52,927 bases of DNA from Prochlorococcus sp. AG-347-L19 (GCA_003278895.1 QCCO01000006.1:1-52927); one strand, 5' to 3'; counted from the first letter of the stretch, positions 1-10,173 are shown. Numbers and translations: made by a program. The notes: generated by a model from the sequence alone, not told the origin.

Positions 1-117
1 TCATATCATCGAATGATTTATTTGGAATGTAGAGGTTTTATTTTGATTTGAAAACTATATTTTTATTTTATAAGTTTTAATTTAATTTATCTATGAATTT
101 GATTATTGTTAATTTGT

Positions 118-173
118 ATTTAAAAATTTTTTAAAGAAGTGCTTCTGTTTATTTGAATTTAAAAATTTTTTAA
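118..173. repeat. 17-bp AT direct repeat before first gene
   Basis: The 17-mer ATTTAAAAATTTTTTAA occurs at 118-134 and again at 157-173, 39 bases apart. The second copy ends on the first base of the start codon of the first gene. The rest of 1-172 is AT-rich and shows no gene or RNA that I can recognise. The repeat may be low-complexity drift. Confidence 0.5.
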
Positions 174-442
174 TGGCAAAAAAAAGAAGAAAGTTAAATA
201 AAGATTTTGAGAAAAAAATATACTCATCAAAAAAAAATGTAGAACTAGTATTGGCAAAAATTTATGATATAGATGATGAAGACATACAAAAAGAATATAT
301 CAGCGCTTTTAACAGGGTGGTTCATTTATATGATGAATTAAAAGAAGATTATGAACGACAAGGATTTTCAGATAATTCGGAAGAACTTCTTATAAAATAT
401 AAAAATGCTTATAGTCTTTTCGAAGAAGAATTTGAAATTTAG
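173..442 (+). CDS. small conserved-looking hypothetical protein (89 aa)
   Basis: I do not recognise this protein. It is 89 residues, highly charged, with a Lys/Arg-rich N-terminus (MAKKRRKLNK) and a strongly acidic C-terminal half. It has no signal peptide or membrane segment and is probably a small, largely helical cytosolic protein. It starts at an ATG directly after an AT repeat, and no clear Shine-Dalgarno sequence is visible. It converges on the next minus-strand gene with only two bases between the stop codons. Codon use matches the neighbours, which supports it as a real gene. Confidence 0.6.
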   Translation: MAKKRRKLNKDFEKKIYSSKKNVELVLAKIYDIDDEDIQKEYISAFNRVVHLYDELKEDYERQGFSDNSEELLIKYKNAYSLFEEEFEI

Positions 443-444
443 AT

Positions 445-663
445 TCAATTTCTAATTAGGGTTTTGTAAGGTACAACAGGAATTTCAATTAGCTTCCCTT
501 CTTGGAGATCAGATTGTTTCTCTTGTAAATTCTTTATACATAGCAATACCCTTTTCTCCTTTTTGCAAAATTTTTTTATTTGATAATCAGTAAGTGATAA
601 AGATACATTAGTAAGTGAAAAAAAAGCCAATAAAAATAATGATAAATTTAATACCAATTTCAT
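445..663 (-). CDS. small exported hypothetical protein (72 aa)
   Basis: The first ~23 residues look like a signal peptide or N-terminal anchor (MKLVLNLSLFLLAFFSLTNV) ending in a small-residue region. The rest is a short basic domain with two cysteines (about residues 33 and 42) that could form a disulfide. No family is recognised. It is probably periplasmic, lumenal or membrane-anchored. It converges with the preceding plus-strand gene and lies 38 bases downstream of the DUF2103-like gene on the same strand, so the two could be co-transcribed. Confidence 0.5.
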   Translation of the reverse strand: MKLVLNLSLFLLAFFSLTNVSLSLTDYQIKKFCKKEKRVLLCIKNLQEKQSDLQEGKLIEIPVVPYKTLIRN

Positions 664-701
664 CGTATCTTTCCTGAGTATCTCTAATTATCTTTTAATA
701 A

Positions 702-980
702 TCATTTCTTATTATAAATATCTATAATACGTTTTAGTTCATCTTTACATAAGTCTGTTGAAATAAAAACTTCTTGGGCTGTTTTACCCTTTCTTGCAAT
801 TGCTTTATACCCGTTTATGGTTTTTACTGACAATCTAATTATCAATTTAGAAGATCTTCCTCTAGCTCTTGATATGGCAGCTGGAGTTATGGTCTTGATA
901 TTTATATCTAGTGCTAACTTTTGGAGTATTGGGATTAGACCTTCTATATTTGTACTATGATTTAAAACTAATCTTCCCAA
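702..980 (-). CDS. DUF2103-like cyanobacterial protein (92 aa)
   Basis: The N-terminal pattern MGRLVLNHSTNIEGLIPIL, followed by a basic central part (ARGRSSKLIIRLSV) and the KAIARKGKTAQEVFI segment, matches my memory of the cyanobacterial DUF2103 family (described as predicted metal-binding). Function is unknown. It is small, basic and cytosolic, with no membrane segment. A single histidine near the N-terminus is the only obvious candidate metal ligand in this copy, so metal binding is doubtful here. It is transcribed away from petN. The family call rests on recalled pattern only. Confidence 0.55.
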   Translation of the reverse strand: MGRLVLNHSTNIEGLIPILQKLALDINIKTITPAAISRARGRSSKLIIRLSVKTINGYKAIARKGKTAQEVFISTDLCKDELKRIIDIYNKK

Positions 981-1065
981 TTTTAATTTATTTTTATTCT
1001 ATTCATAAAAACTTGTTTCTGAGAAATTAACTTTTGCTTTGAAATGATTAAAAATTTTAGATGTC

Positions 1066-1074
1066 TGTTATATT
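1066..1074 (+). promoter_or_regulatory. possible extended -10 promoter of petN
   Basis: TGT followed by TATATT (1069-1074) resembles an extended -10 element. It would place transcription start near 1081, about 15 bases before the petN ATG. No convincing -35 is visible. Such boxes arise easily in AT-rich DNA. Confidence 0.3.
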
Positions 1075-1095
1075 TATAAAAGTGATTTAAATCTA

Positions 1096-1197
1096 ATGAT
1101 CTTTCAAATAGGTTGGGCAGCATTGGCTGCAATTTTTACTTTTTCAATTGCTATGGTTGTTTGGGGAAGGAATGGTGACGGATCCATTGATATATGA
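1096..1197 (+). CDS. petN: cytochrome b6f complex subunit PetN (33 aa)
   Basis: This 33-residue protein reads [20 protein letters not shown], then [14 protein letters not shown] single transmembrane helix followed by the VVWGRNG motif is diagnostic of PetN (subunit 8), a structural subunit of the thylakoid cytochrome b6f complex linking photosystem II to photosystem I. The usual length is about 29 residues; here a short acidic tail is added. The stop codon overlaps the start codon of a second membrane micro-ORF (ATGA), which suggests translational coupling. A possible extended -10 lies about 25 bases upstream. Confidence 0.9.
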
Positions 1198-1334
1198 TTT
1201 CATTTTTAACTTATGAAGTCTATTTGAGTAATTTTCTTATCTTAACATCATTTGTTTTACTCATATTTATAACTTTTGCTGTAATTTATATATCCTATAT
1301 CTCTTGGAAAGATAAAAAAAGATTAAAAAAATAG
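1194..1334 (+). CDS. membrane micro-protein overlapping petN (46 aa)
   Basis: The reading frame opens at the ATG of an ATGA overlap with the petN stop and encodes 46 residues. A hydrophobic stretch of about 23 residues (roughly 13-36) is followed by a short basic tail ([10 protein letters not shown]), i.e. a single-pass protein with a positive cytoplasmic end. The composition is that of a small thylakoid subunit. One idea is an NdhP-like NDH-1 subunit, since those are short single-helix proteins with a Trp/charged tail, but I cannot confirm homology. The tight overlap with petN and the clean membrane topology argue that it is translated. Confidence 0.55.
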
Positions 1335-1340
1335 ATATTA

Positions 1341-1994
1341 TTAAATTTTACCATTTTTCTTATCTTTAACTCTGAGTTCTTCAATTAATTCTTTTGCTTG
1401 TTCCATTTTTGAAATGCTGCTTTTATAAATTCCAATATCTTTTTCTGCTTTATTAGTTGATAAGCTTAACTTCTCAAAAATATCTGAGGTGATCTTGTTT
1501 ATATCTGATTCCTTTTTCTCTTTGATATCTTGGGAGTTCGAAATTAATATATATATCCCTAAGTTCAAAATTCTTGAAGGATAAAGATTAGAATTGCTTT
1601 TTTCTTGTAATAATTTCAAAATATCTTTAGATGTTTTATCCTTGAATTCCTTTTGTGATTTTTGAGATATTTCATTAATTTCCTTCGCTTCAAAATTTGT
1701 AGAACTACATAAAGATTCAAAAAGAAGATCCAAATGTTTCTCAGGTTTGTATCCTTTCAATAATTCTTTGAATGTTTCAGTGAGACCAACGCAAAAGAGG
1801 AAATCTTGCGTAAATTCATTTTGATGATTAAGAAGATTTAGTTCGACAAGCATTTCATCAACTATTCTTTTATATAAACCCGGAATAACGTAAGGGAATT
1901 TTTCATGAAATAACTTTTTGCTATCTGAAACAGTCAATTTTTCTTTCAATTTTTTATATGTAAACCTTAATAAGGTTAGCGTATGTTGACTCAA
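1341..1994 (-). CDS. thf1: Thf1/Psb29 family photosystem II biogenesis protein
   Basis: The N-terminal third contains the Thf1/Psb29 signature: TVSDSKKLFHEKFP, then a helix with YKRIVDEMLVELNLL, then LFCVGLTETFKELLKGY. Psb29/Thf1 proteins are needed for efficient photosystem II repair and, as known from the family, interact with FtsH proteases. Length (217 aa) is close to cyanobacterial members (~220-240). The C-terminus is a Lys/Glu-rich helical region, probably coiled coil. The gene is divergent from clpP with only 35 bases between starts. An FtsH gene lies just beyond clpP, so PSII-turnover functions are neighbours here. Confidence 0.88.
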   Translation of the reverse strand: MSQHTLTLLRFTYKKLKEKLTVSDSKKLFHEKFPYVIPGLYKRIVDEMLVELNLLNHQNEFTQDFLFCVGLTETFKELLKGYKPEKHLDLLFESLCSSTNFEAKEINEISQKSQKEFKDKTSKDILKLLQEKSNSNLYPSRILNLGIYILISNSQDIKEKKESDINKITSDIFEKLSLSTNKAEKDIGIYKSSISKMEQAKELIEELRVKDKKNGKI

Positions 1995-2029
1995 TATAGT
2001 TAATATCTATTAAACAGATAAATATTATT

Positions 2030-2617
2030 ATGATCCCTTTAGTTTTAGAAGAATCTGGCGGCAGTGAAAGAGTCTTTGATATTTATTCGAGATTATTAAG
2101 AGAAAGAATAATCTTTTTGGGAGAACAAGTTACTAGTGAAACTGCTAACAGAATTGTTGCCCAATTATTATTTCTAGAAGCAGAGGACCCAGAAAAAGAT
2201 ATTTATATGTACATAAATTCTCCTGGAGGATCTGTATATGATGGGTTGGGTATTTTTGACACAATGCAGCATGTTAAGCCTGACATACATACAGTTTGCG
2301 TAGGTTTAGCAGCTAGTATGGGTGCATTTTTACTTGCAGCGGGTACTAAAGGTAAAAGAAGCAGCCTTAGACATTCAAGAATAATGATACATCAGCCACT
2401 TGGAGGTGCTAGAGGTCAAGCCAGTGATATAAGAATACAAGCAGATGAAATTTTATTTTTGAAAGAGAGACTCAATACTGAATTATCAGAAAGAACGGGT
2501 AAAGATTATGACACTATCAAAGAAGATACTGATAGAGATTTTTATATGTCTCCAAATGAGGCGGTTGAGTATGGATTAATTGACTTGGTGTTAGATAAGA
2601 AACCTATTAAAATTTAG
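2030..2617 (+). CDS. clpP: ATP-dependent Clp protease proteolytic subunit
   Basis: This is a 195-residue ClpP peptidase, the serine protease core that degrades substrates unfolded by ClpX or ClpC. The catalytic triad is visible: Ser96 in GLAASMGAF, His121 in MIHQPLGG and Asp170 in the [10 protein letters not shown] segment. The spacing matches bacterial ClpP, so this is an active subunit rather than ClpR. Cyanobacteria carry several clpP paralogues, and I cannot assign the number. The start is the first ATG and there is no propeptide. The 3' end overlaps the convergent ftsH gene by four bases. Confidence 0.93.
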   Translation: MIPLVLEESGGSERVFDIYSRLLRERIIFLGEQVTSETANRIVAQLLFLEAEDPEKDIYMYINSPGGSVYDGLGIFDTMQHVKPDIHTVCVGLAASMGAFLLAAGTKGKRSSLRHSRIMIHQPLGGARGQASDIRIQADEILFLKERLNTELSERTGKDYDTIKEDTDRDFYMSPNEAVEYGLIDLVLDKKPIKI

Positions 2618-4527
2618 CTCAATAATTGAGGTGTTCTCACTTTCTCTGGGATTTTGGTGAATTTGGAAAGAATATTTACAAATTCTTCACCGTCTAATGT
2701 TTCTTTTTCTATTAATAAATCTACTATCTTATCCATAGCTTCTCTATTCTTGCTGACTATAGCGTAAGTTTCTTTATAACATTCTTTGACCATTACTCTC
2801 ACACTTTCATCTATTTGTTTAGAGATTGAATCTGAAACTTCACTTCTTGTCATTAAATCTCTGCCAACAAAAACTTCTTGATTGCCACTTTCTAGAGCTA
2901 TCGGACCTAAATTACTCATCCCAAATCTCGTAACCATTTGACGAGCCATAGAAGCAACTTGCTGAAAATCACCACCCGCACCTGTTGTGATCTCACCTTT
3001 TCCAAAAACAACATCTTCTGCAGCTCTTCCACCTAACGCGCCCATTATTCTGGCTTTTAGTTGAGCCCTGCTAACAAGTGTTTGTTCATCGTCTGGAGTA
3101 AACCATGTTAATCCTTTAGCTTGACCTCTTGGGATGACAGTAACTTTTTGAACCGGATCATGAGCTTTCACAAGTGAACCGATGAGAGCATGTCCAACTT
3201 CATGATAAGCAATTAATCTTTTGCTTCTACCATCTGTTAGGGGAGAGCCCTCCATCCCTGCTACAATCCTATCTACAGAGTCATCGATTTCAGAAATACT
3301 AATAGATTCTTTTCTCCTCCTAGCAGTTAATATCGCAGCCTCATTTAATAAATTTGCTAAATCTGCTCCAGTAAACCCTGGTGTTCTTCTTGCAATACTT
3401 TCGAGGGTTAAATCCTCTTGAAGTTTCTTATTCCTAGCATGAACTTCCAATATTGATAGTCTTCCCTTTATATCAGGGGCATCAACAGTTACTTGTCTAT
3501 CAAATCTGCCTGGTCTCATTAGAGCTGAGTCTAAAACATCAGGTCTGTTCGTTGCTGCAATTATTATTATGCCACTATTACCTTCGAAGCCATCCATTTC
3601 GGTAAGCAATTGGTTGAGAGTTTGTTCTCTCTCATCATTACCTCCACCAATACCAGCACCTCTTTGCCTCCCGACAGCATCAATTTCATCTATAAAAATT
3701 AAACAAGGACTATTCTCTTTAGCTCTTTTGAAAAGATCTCTTACTCTACTAGCACCTACACCAACAAACATTTCAACAAATTCAGAACCTGATAATGAGA
3801 AAAATGGTACACCTGCTTCACCTGCAATTGCTTTTGCTAAGAGAGTTTTACCAGTACCTGGAGGACCTACTAATAGAACTCCTTTTGGAATTCTTGCTCC
3901 AACAGAAGTAAATTTTTCTGGTTTTTTCAGAAAAGTGACAACTTCTTGTAAGTCTTGCTTGGCTTCATTAACACCTGCAACATCATCGAAAACAACTCCC
4001 GTTTCAGCTTCCATTGCAAATCTTGCCTTTGTTTTTCCAAATTGCATTGCTTGACCAGGGCCTCCGGGCATACCATTTGACCTTCTGGCTAACAAAATTA
4101 AACCTCCAATTAAAATGGCTGGAAAAAGTAAATTACCCAAAATTCCTAATGCAGGGGGAGCTGTTTTAACTGGATGCACGTCAAAACTTATCCCCTCATT
4201 TTTTAAAATATTTATGAGTTCTGGTGTTAAGCCTGGGAGATCAACACGCAATCTTTGGACTTTATTATCTAAGTCCGAATCTATTGTCTCAATGACTGCA
4301 TTTCGGCCTCCCTCAAAAATATCGACAGATGTAACACGTCCTGAATTAATGTAATCTAAAAATCTACCGTAACTAACTCTTGCTACCGCAGAATTTCTTG
4401 GTGCAACAGTAGTTCCATTAGATTTAAGAGAATCAATATTGCTTGAAGATAAAAATTGGTAGGAGAGCGCTATTACTAAAACTATAGGTAAAGCCCATAA
4501 AATTAATGTTTTAAATTTCTGATTCAT
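2614..4527 (-). CDS. ftsH: ATP-dependent zinc metalloprotease FtsH
   Basis: This is a membrane-anchored AAA+ protease of 637 residues. An N-terminal membrane helix (~7-24) and a second near 131-147 flank a lumenal/periplasmic domain. The AAA domain carries Walker A GPPGTGKT (221-228), Walker B LIFIDE (276-281) and the second region of homology near 327-345. The peptidase zinc motif HEVGH is at 442-446. Cyanobacterial FtsH enzymes include those that remove photodamaged PSII D1 protein; I cannot say which paralogue this is. It is divergent from the SipA-like gene and convergent (4-base overlap) with clpP. Confidence 0.96.
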   Translation of the reverse strand: MNQKFKTLILWALPIVLVIALSYQFLSSSNIDSLKSNGTTVAPRNSAVARVSYGRFLDYINSGRVTSVDIFEGGRNAVIETIDSDLDNKVQRLRVDLPGLTPELINILKNEGISFDVHPVKTAPPALGILGNLLFPAILIGGLILLARRSNGMPGGPGQAMQFGKTKARFAMEAETGVVFDDVAGVNEAKQDLQEVVTFLKKPEKFTSVGARIPKGVLLVGPPGTGKTLLAKAIAGEAGVPFFSLSGSEFVEMFVGVGASRVRDLFKRAKENSPCLIFIDEIDAVGRQRGAGIGGGNDEREQTLNQLLTEMDGFEGNSGIIIIAATNRPDVLDSALMRPGRFDRQVTVDAPDIKGRLSILEVHARNKKLQEDLTLESIARRTPGFTGADLANLLNEAAILTARRRKESISISEIDDSVDRIVAGMEGSPLTDGRSKRLIAYHEVGHALIGSLVKAHDPVQKVTVIPRGQAKGLTWFTPDDEQTLVSRAQLKARIMGALGGRAAEDVVFGKGEITTGAGGDFQQVASMARQMVTRFGMSNLGPIALESGNQEVFVGRDLMTRSEVSDSISKQIDESVRVMVKECYKETYAIVSKNREAMDKIVDLLIEKETLDGEEFVNILSKFTKIPEKVRTPQLLS

Positions 4528-4578
4528 TAATTTGTTTAAAGTTAATTCTAATATTCTAGAATGAATAAGCTCATTTCG

Positions 4579-4609
4579 TTGATATTTTCTCTAACTTTAT
4601 GCTTATACT
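4579..4609 (+). promoter_or_regulatory. putative promoter of the SipA-like gene
   Basis: TTGATA (4579-4584) and TATACT (4604-4609) are separated by 19 bases. Transcription would start about 20 bases before the ATG. It lies in the 107-base divergent space between ftsH and the SipA-like gene. The spacing is slightly long, so confidence is modest. Confidence 0.35.
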
Positions 4610-4634
4610 ATTTTTAAATGATCCAATATTATAA

Positions 4635-4844
4635 ATGAAATTTGAGATCAAAGATAAGGTTAAGTTAATTGCCCCAGTCTCTTACTTGAAGACTTCAGAT
4701 AATATGCCGATGTTAAGACCACCTGATTTAGTGGCAATTGATGAAATTGGAGAAATCGTATCAATAAAATCCCCAGATACCGTTGAAGTCAAGTTTAGAA
4801 GAGGTTCATTTTTAATCGATATTGATAAGATTGAAAAAAAATAA
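4635..4844 (+). CDS. SipA/CRR42-like (DUF3148) small regulatory protein
   Basis: The 69-residue protein has the pattern K-x-I-A-P-V-x-Y-L-K-T-x-D-x-M-P-M-L-R-P-P-D-L followed by a small beta-barrel-like region (EIGEIVSI, VKFRRGSFLIDI). I associate this with the cyanobacterial DUF3148 family. That family includes SipA, which binds the NblS/Hik33 stress sensor kinase, and the plant NDH assembly factor CRR42. It is a soluble protein with no membrane segment. The identification is from memory of the motif. If it is SipA, it would tie this locus to high-light and stress signalling. Its 3' end almost touches the convergent M16 peptidase gene. Confidence 0.6.
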   Translation: MKFEIKDKVKLIAPVSYLKTSDNMPMLRPPDLVAIDEIGEIVSIKSPDTVEVKFRRGSFLIDIDKIEKK

Positions 4845-4845
4845 C

Positions 4846-6063
4846 TTAAAAGTTTTTCTTCCACATTTTAGAGATTTCTATACATATTTTCTCATTTCCA
4901 GAAACACACAGAAAAGGTTTCGAAAGGTATTTTTTAGTCAATTTAAGGATATCTAACGAAGATATTTTATCTATTTTTGAATTTAAATCGATCTCAGAAA
5001 TTGGTGAAATACCATAACTAATTAATTGTATCTTTCTTTGTAAAATTTCATCCAGTGATTGATTTCCTAATAAAAAAGAACCTTTTAGTTTCTCTTTTGC
5101 TAAAAATATTTCAGCATCAGTCAATGGATTAAAAAGAAAATTTTCCCATAGTGTTGATAAAAGTTCAAAAGCAAATAAGGCTTGTTTATTCGATACTGAT
5201 AAATAAATTAAGAATGGAGCATTTCCACTCCTTATAGGATAATAAACGCCTAAATCGTAAGTTATACCATGTTTCTCTCTAAAAAGTCTAAATAAAGCAG
5301 CGCTCATGCCATAAGATAAATATGACTCCAAAACTTTTAGAGGGAAATATTCACAACTTCTTCGAGAGCAAGTTTGGTCTCCCAACATTATTATTGTTTG
5401 ATTTGAATCATAATTAATGTGATCAAATCTGTTCATAGGATCTAAATTATGATTTATATGCACAGATTTTTCTTTTGGAATTTTTTTATCTAATGTCCCG
5501 TAATTTTTCCCATTTATTTCAGGATTATTTGAAATTATATACTTTTCTCTTTTTTTAAAATTTTTAAACTCAAGCAAAACATCTTCATAGGTAATCTTTG
5601 AGACATCATTTGCATTACCAATTGTGTTAAAACCATAAGGATGATTTGAGTAAATAATTTTTCTCCATTTTTCAAAACAAATATTGAATGGATTCTCTTT
5701 ATCTTTTTTAATGTGATCAATAGAAGATTTTTTTACTTTTTTAAATTCAATTTCCGAGAGTGTTGGCTTATCAATTATTAAATCTAATAAGGGTAATAAT
5801 TTGTTGAAATGTTCATTGAGGGATTTAATGCTTATTGATATACCATCTTCAAATACTTCTTGATTTAATTCTGCTCCGTAGGACTCAATATACTCCGAAA
5901 GAGTGAAATTATTAAAGCCCTCACATCCTCTTGTAAGTAATGAACTGAGGATCTTGTTTATACCTTTTTTGCCAACACTATCCACGTCACTGCCTCCTTT
6001 AATCCAAATTGAAGCAATTGAAAAATTCCTTTTTTTATTATTTAAAAAATATCTTTTCAACAT
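4846..6063 (-). CDS. M16 peptidase family, non-catalytic subunit
   Basis: This 405-residue protein has the M16 (processing-peptidase/insulinase) fold pattern. At the place of the HxxEH zinc motif it has GINKILSSLLTRG, so the metal ligands are missing. It does retain the C-terminal-half motif LFREKHGITYDLG (about residues 260-275), whose Arg and Tyr help bind substrate in two-subunit M16B enzymes. It overlaps by seven bases the end of an upstream gene encoding an HxxEH-bearing M16 protein. The two probably form a heterodimer in which this one supplies part of the substrate site. Confidence 0.85.
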   Translation of the reverse strand: MLKRYFLNNKKRNFSIASIWIKGGSDVDSVGKKGINKILSSLLTRGCEGFNNFTLSEYIESYGAELNQEVFEDGISISIKSLNEHFNKLLPLLDLIIDKPTLSEIEFKKVKKSSIDHIKKDKENPFNICFEKWRKIIYSNHPYGFNTIGNANDVSKITYEDVLLEFKNFKKREKYIISNNPEINGKNYGTLDKKIPKEKSVHINHNLDPMNRFDHINYDSNQTIIMLGDQTCSRRSCEYFPLKVLESYLSYGMSAALFRLFREKHGITYDLGVYYPIRSGNAPFLIYLSVSNKQALFAFELLSTLWENFLFNPLTDAEIFLAKEKLKGSFLLGNQSLDEILQRKIQLISYGISPISEIDLNSKIDKISSLDILKLTKKYLSKPFLCVSGNEKICIEISKMWKKNF

Positions 6064-7307
6064 TTACTAGGGGATGCAACTAATGTGAATTTTTCTCCAC
6101 GGATATATTCTGTGATCTCTTTAAAATTATTCAAATCATTCCAATAATTTAAATGACTTTCTAAATTATTAATTGAAGATTTTCTTCCCCAAAGAAGTTC
6201 ATTTCCAAAGAATGAAGAAAGTTGTGTAGATGTCTCTAAATTAAAGATATAGTTACTTTTCACAATATTTATTGCTTTTTTTATTTCATCCAAAGTCAAG
6301 GCTTTACAGTTGGAGATCTCATCTATTGTTTTATAAATTTGCTGTTCTACTAAATCAATATCTTTTGACTCACAACTTGCTTCAATTATAAATAATCCGC
6401 CTAATTCTCCAGCATTTACATCTACATACACCGATTCAACAAGATTATTATCTTCTTTTAAAATCTTTACTAATCTACTGTTTCTTCCAACAGAGAGTAT
6501 TGATGATAATATTTCTAGTCCAATAATATTTTTTTGATCATTGAGGTTTGGGATAAACCAAGCCATAAATATTCTTGAAAACTCTAAATTATCAAACTTA
6601 ACTGACTCTCTACCATTCCTGATTTTTAAATAAGGTTTATTTTTTGGATTAATTAAATTTGGACTTCTATTAATCCCAGATAGATCACTTTTTTCAAAAG
6701 TTTTATAAATATCTTCAGAAAGGTTCCCAGCAATTGCAATACAAATTTTTTCGGTAGTGTAATGTTTGCTATGAAATTTCACAAGGTCATTTATCTCTAA
6801 GTTTTTAATACTATGTTCAGTTCCCAAGATCGAATTGGCATAATTAGGACTTAACCAAACCCTTTTCAAAAAATAATTATATAGTCTTTCTTCAGGCTGA
6901 TCATTTTGTTGTTTTATTTCATCAATAACTACCCCTTTTTCTTTTGTAAATTCATCAGGATTAAAATCTGGAGCAACGACAATATTTGTCAAAAGAGCAA
7001 GTGATTCTTTAAAGTTATTGGGTGGAACTAAGACATGGTAATGTACATCATCATAACCAGTTGAAGCGTTACTTACTCCGCCTAGTGATTCAATTTTATG
7101 GTCAAACTCACCTGGCATTATTTTGTTAGATCCTTTAAAAATCATATGTTCTAGAAAATGAGCAGTGCCATTTTTATCAACATCCTCAAATGAAGAACCT
7201 GCTTTGCACCAAATATCAATGCTTATAAGCGGCAATTCTTTATTGTCCACAAAAACACATTTAGTTTTGCTTGAATGGGTGTAGTAGTTAACATCTCCTA
7301 CTTTCAT
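6057..7307 (-). CDS. M16 zinc peptidase, catalytic subunit
   Basis: This is a 416-residue M16 family protease. The zinc-binding motif HFLEH (His50, Glu53, His54) lies near the N-terminus with the third ligand Glu130 76 residues further on, the usual spacing. It is the active partner of the following gene, which lacks these residues. M16B enzymes are oligopeptidases or processing peptidases that cut small polypeptides inside a closed chamber. There is no signal peptide, so it is probably cytosolic. It is divergent from pcyA, with 41 bases between the starts. Confidence 0.92.
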   Translation of the reverse strand: MKVGDVNYYTHSSKTKCVFVDNKELPLISIDIWCKAGSSFEDVDKNGTAHFLEHMIFKGSNKIMPGEFDHKIESLGGVSNASTGYDDVHYHVLVPPNNFKESLALLTNIVVAPDFNPDEFTKEKGVVIDEIKQQNDQPEERLYNYFLKRVWLSPNYANSILGTEHSIKNLEINDLVKFHSKHYTTEKICIAIAGNLSEDIYKTFEKSDLSGINRSPNLINPKNKPYLKIRNGRESVKFDNLEFSRIFMAWFIPNLNDQKNIIGLEILSSILSVGRNSRLVKILKEDNNLVESVYVDVNAGELGGLFIIEASCESKDIDLVEQQIYKTIDEISNCKALTLDEIKKAINIVKSNYIFNLETSTQLSSFFGNELLWGRKSSINNLESHLNYWNDLNNFKEITEYIRGEKFTLVASPSKC

Positions 7308-7324
7308 TTCGGTTCTCTCTTTAA

Positions 7325-8073
<749 letters not shown>

Positions 8074-8074
<1 letters not shown>

Positions 8075-8988
8075 TGAAATTAAAAATATTAAAAAATTTA
8101 TTTATTTATTTTTTATTATTTACACCAATATCTCTTGGTGTTGTTTCCTGTTCTGGAAATAATAAATCTAGTTCAAAATTTAAAGAGGAAATAACTTCAG
8201 ATTTCATACCTCCTATTACAGCTGTTGCCGCACTTGGTCAACTTTCCCCTTCCGGAGAGATTAGGCAATTGGCAGCTCCAATAAGTCAGTTTGGCTCTTC
8301 CCCCCGAATTGTCGAAATTTTAGTAGATGAAGGGGATTTCGTAAAAAAAGGTGATATCCTCGCAATCTTTGAAAATGGAGAAAAATTAATCGCTGATCTT
8401 GAAAGAAACGAAAATCTTCTTAATATTATTAACGAAGAAATTACCCTAAAGAAAGATCAAATTCAAAGGTATAAGCTGGCTTTGAACAAAGATGTATATT
8501 CTTTTGTAGAGTTTTCACAGAGAAAGGATGAATTATTAAAATTGCAAAAACAGAAAATAAACTTTATCGGAGATCAAAAAAACATCAAGATAGATCTATT
8601 TAATTCAAAACTAAGGAGTCCAATAGATGGTTTTATCCTTGGAATAAATACGAGAGTTGGTGAAAGGCCTCAAAATGAAGGGATTTTGGATATTGGTTCT
8701 AGTCAAAAAATGGAAGCTTTGATAGAGGTTTATGAATCTGACATAGATAGGGTCTTTATCTCTCAGAATGTTGAATTGAGTAGTGAGAATGGAGGTTTCC
8801 AAAAAAATCTTAAGGGAAAGGTGATTAGGATTAGTCCTCAGGTAAAACAAAGAAAAGTTCTATCGACTGATCCAACAGGGGATGCTGATTCACGAATTAT
8901 CGAGGTACTAGTAAAACTAGATCAAGACTCTATAGATATCGTTAAAAACTATGCAGGAATGAAAGTGATTGCAAAATTTATTCCCTAA
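8074..8988 (+). CDS. devB: DevB-like membrane fusion protein, possible lipoprotein
   Basis: This is the periplasmic adaptor (HlyD/MFP family) of a DevBCA-type exporter. After the N-terminal hydrophobic segment there is a lipobox-like VVSC near residue 26. Next come a biotinyl-lipoyl-like domain (VVEIL... VDEGDFVKKGDIL type, ~80-100), a short helical hairpin (~115-175) and the second lipoyl half (LRSPIDGFILGI). The C-terminal beta domain contains the cyanobacterial DevB-like PTGDADSRIIEV segment. At 304 residues it is shorter than heterocyst DevB (closer to 400 or more), mainly through a reduced coiled coil. It overlaps pcyA and devC by one base each. Confidence 0.85.
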
Positions 8989-10160
8989 TGAGTTTTTCTT
9001 TTTTAAAATTTAGAAAAATACCATTAGCTTGGTTGTTATTGACTAGGCAACCATTAAGGTTAGCTGTTGCCATAGCTGGAATCAGTTTTGCAGGGATTTT
9101 AATGTTTATGCAATTAGGTTTTAGAGATGGTTTATTCGATACGAGCGTAACTATTCATAAACTTCTAGATGCTGATCTTGTTTTGATAAGTCCCAGATCA
9201 AAAAGTTCTATAAGCATGAGTGGATTTCCAAAAAGAAGATTAATTCAAACTCTTGCAGTAGAGGATGTTGAAAAAACTGCTCCCGTTAATCTAAATTATT
9301 TACTTTGGAGAAATCCCGAAAATCTTAAAACTAGATCAATACTCGCATTAGGTTTTAATCCCTCCGATTCACTTCTTTTAGATGAGGGATTCACAAATAA
9401 AGCTTACAAATTGAGAAATCCATCAAGAGTTCTTTTTGACAAACTATCTAGACCTGAATTTGGACCGATTGAAGAATGGTTCTTATCTGAAAAAAAAGTT
9501 GAGACTGAGGTTGCTGGTAAAAGAGTAATTGTTGAGGGCCTTGTGGAGTTGGGACCATCTTTTGGCGCAGATGGTAATTTGATAACTAGTCGAGAAACCT
9601 TCTTAAGACTTTTTCCTGCTAATCCTCCTGGTAGTATAGAAATTGGTTTGGTAAAGCTAAAAAAAGGATCTGATCCTGAATTGATTTCAAGGATATTAAA
9701 TTACTCACTCCCAAATGATGTTAGGGTTCTTACAAAGAATCAATTTATAGAATTTGAGAAGAATTATTGGAAAAATAGTACTGCAATAGGTTTTATTTTT
9801 AGTTTGGGAGCATTGATGGGTTTCGTTGTAGGGTGTGTGGTTGTTTATCAAATTCTTTATAGTGACGTTACGGATCACCTCCCAGAGTACGCCACATTAT
9901 TGGCAATGGGGTATAGACTAAAGTCTCTTTTCTTTGTTGTAGCTAGAGAGGGGTTTTTGTTGGCATTGTTTGGTTATTTACCTGCTTATTTCTCTGGTCA
10001 AATACTTTACTCAGTTATAAGAAGTTCTACTAAACTCCCAATAATAATGGACGCAGACAAAACTATTTTAATTTTCGTATTAGTTTTAGTTATGTGTATG
10101 GGTTCCGCCGCTGTTGCGATGCGTAAATTAGTTGATGCTGATCCTGCCGAAATTTTTTAA
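8988..10160 (+). CDS. devC: DevC-like ABC exporter permease
   Basis: This is a MacB/FtsX-type permease of 390 residues, the inner-membrane part of a DevBCA exporter. Topology is one N-terminal membrane helix (~25-45), a large extracytoplasmic domain (~50-260) and three C-terminal helices (about 262-285, 320-340 and 360-380). In heterocyst-forming cyanobacteria DevBCA with TolC exports glycolipids. Here the substrate is unknown and is probably a lipid or hydrophobic molecule. The start codon overlaps the devB stop (TAATG), and devA follows after 13 bases. Confidence 0.87.
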   Translation: MSFSFLKFRKIPLAWLLLTRQPLRLAVAIAGISFAGILMFMQLGFRDGLFDTSVTIHKLLDADLVLISPRSKSSISMSGFPKRRLIQTLAVEDVEKTAPVNLNYLLWRNPENLKTRSILALGFNPSDSLLLDEGFTNKAYKLRNPSRVLFDKLSRPEFGPIEEWFLSEKKVETEVAGKRVIVEGLVELGPSFGADGNLITSRETFLRLFPANPPGSIEIGLVKLKKGSDPELISRILNYSLPNDVRVLTKNQFIEFEKNYWKNSTAIGFIFSLGALMGFVVGCVVVYQILYSDVTDHLPEYATLLAMGYRLKSLFFVVAREGFLLALFGYLPAYFSGQILYSVIRSSTKLPIIMDADKTILIFVLVLVMCMGSAAVAMRKLVDADPAEIF

Positions 10161-10173
10161 CAATTGAAGATAA

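Noticed and set aside
3569..4054. 161-codon open frame on the plus strand inside ftsH
   Set aside because: It is antisense to the conserved AAA domain of ftsH, has no recognisable domain, and its composition is that expected of a shadow frame.
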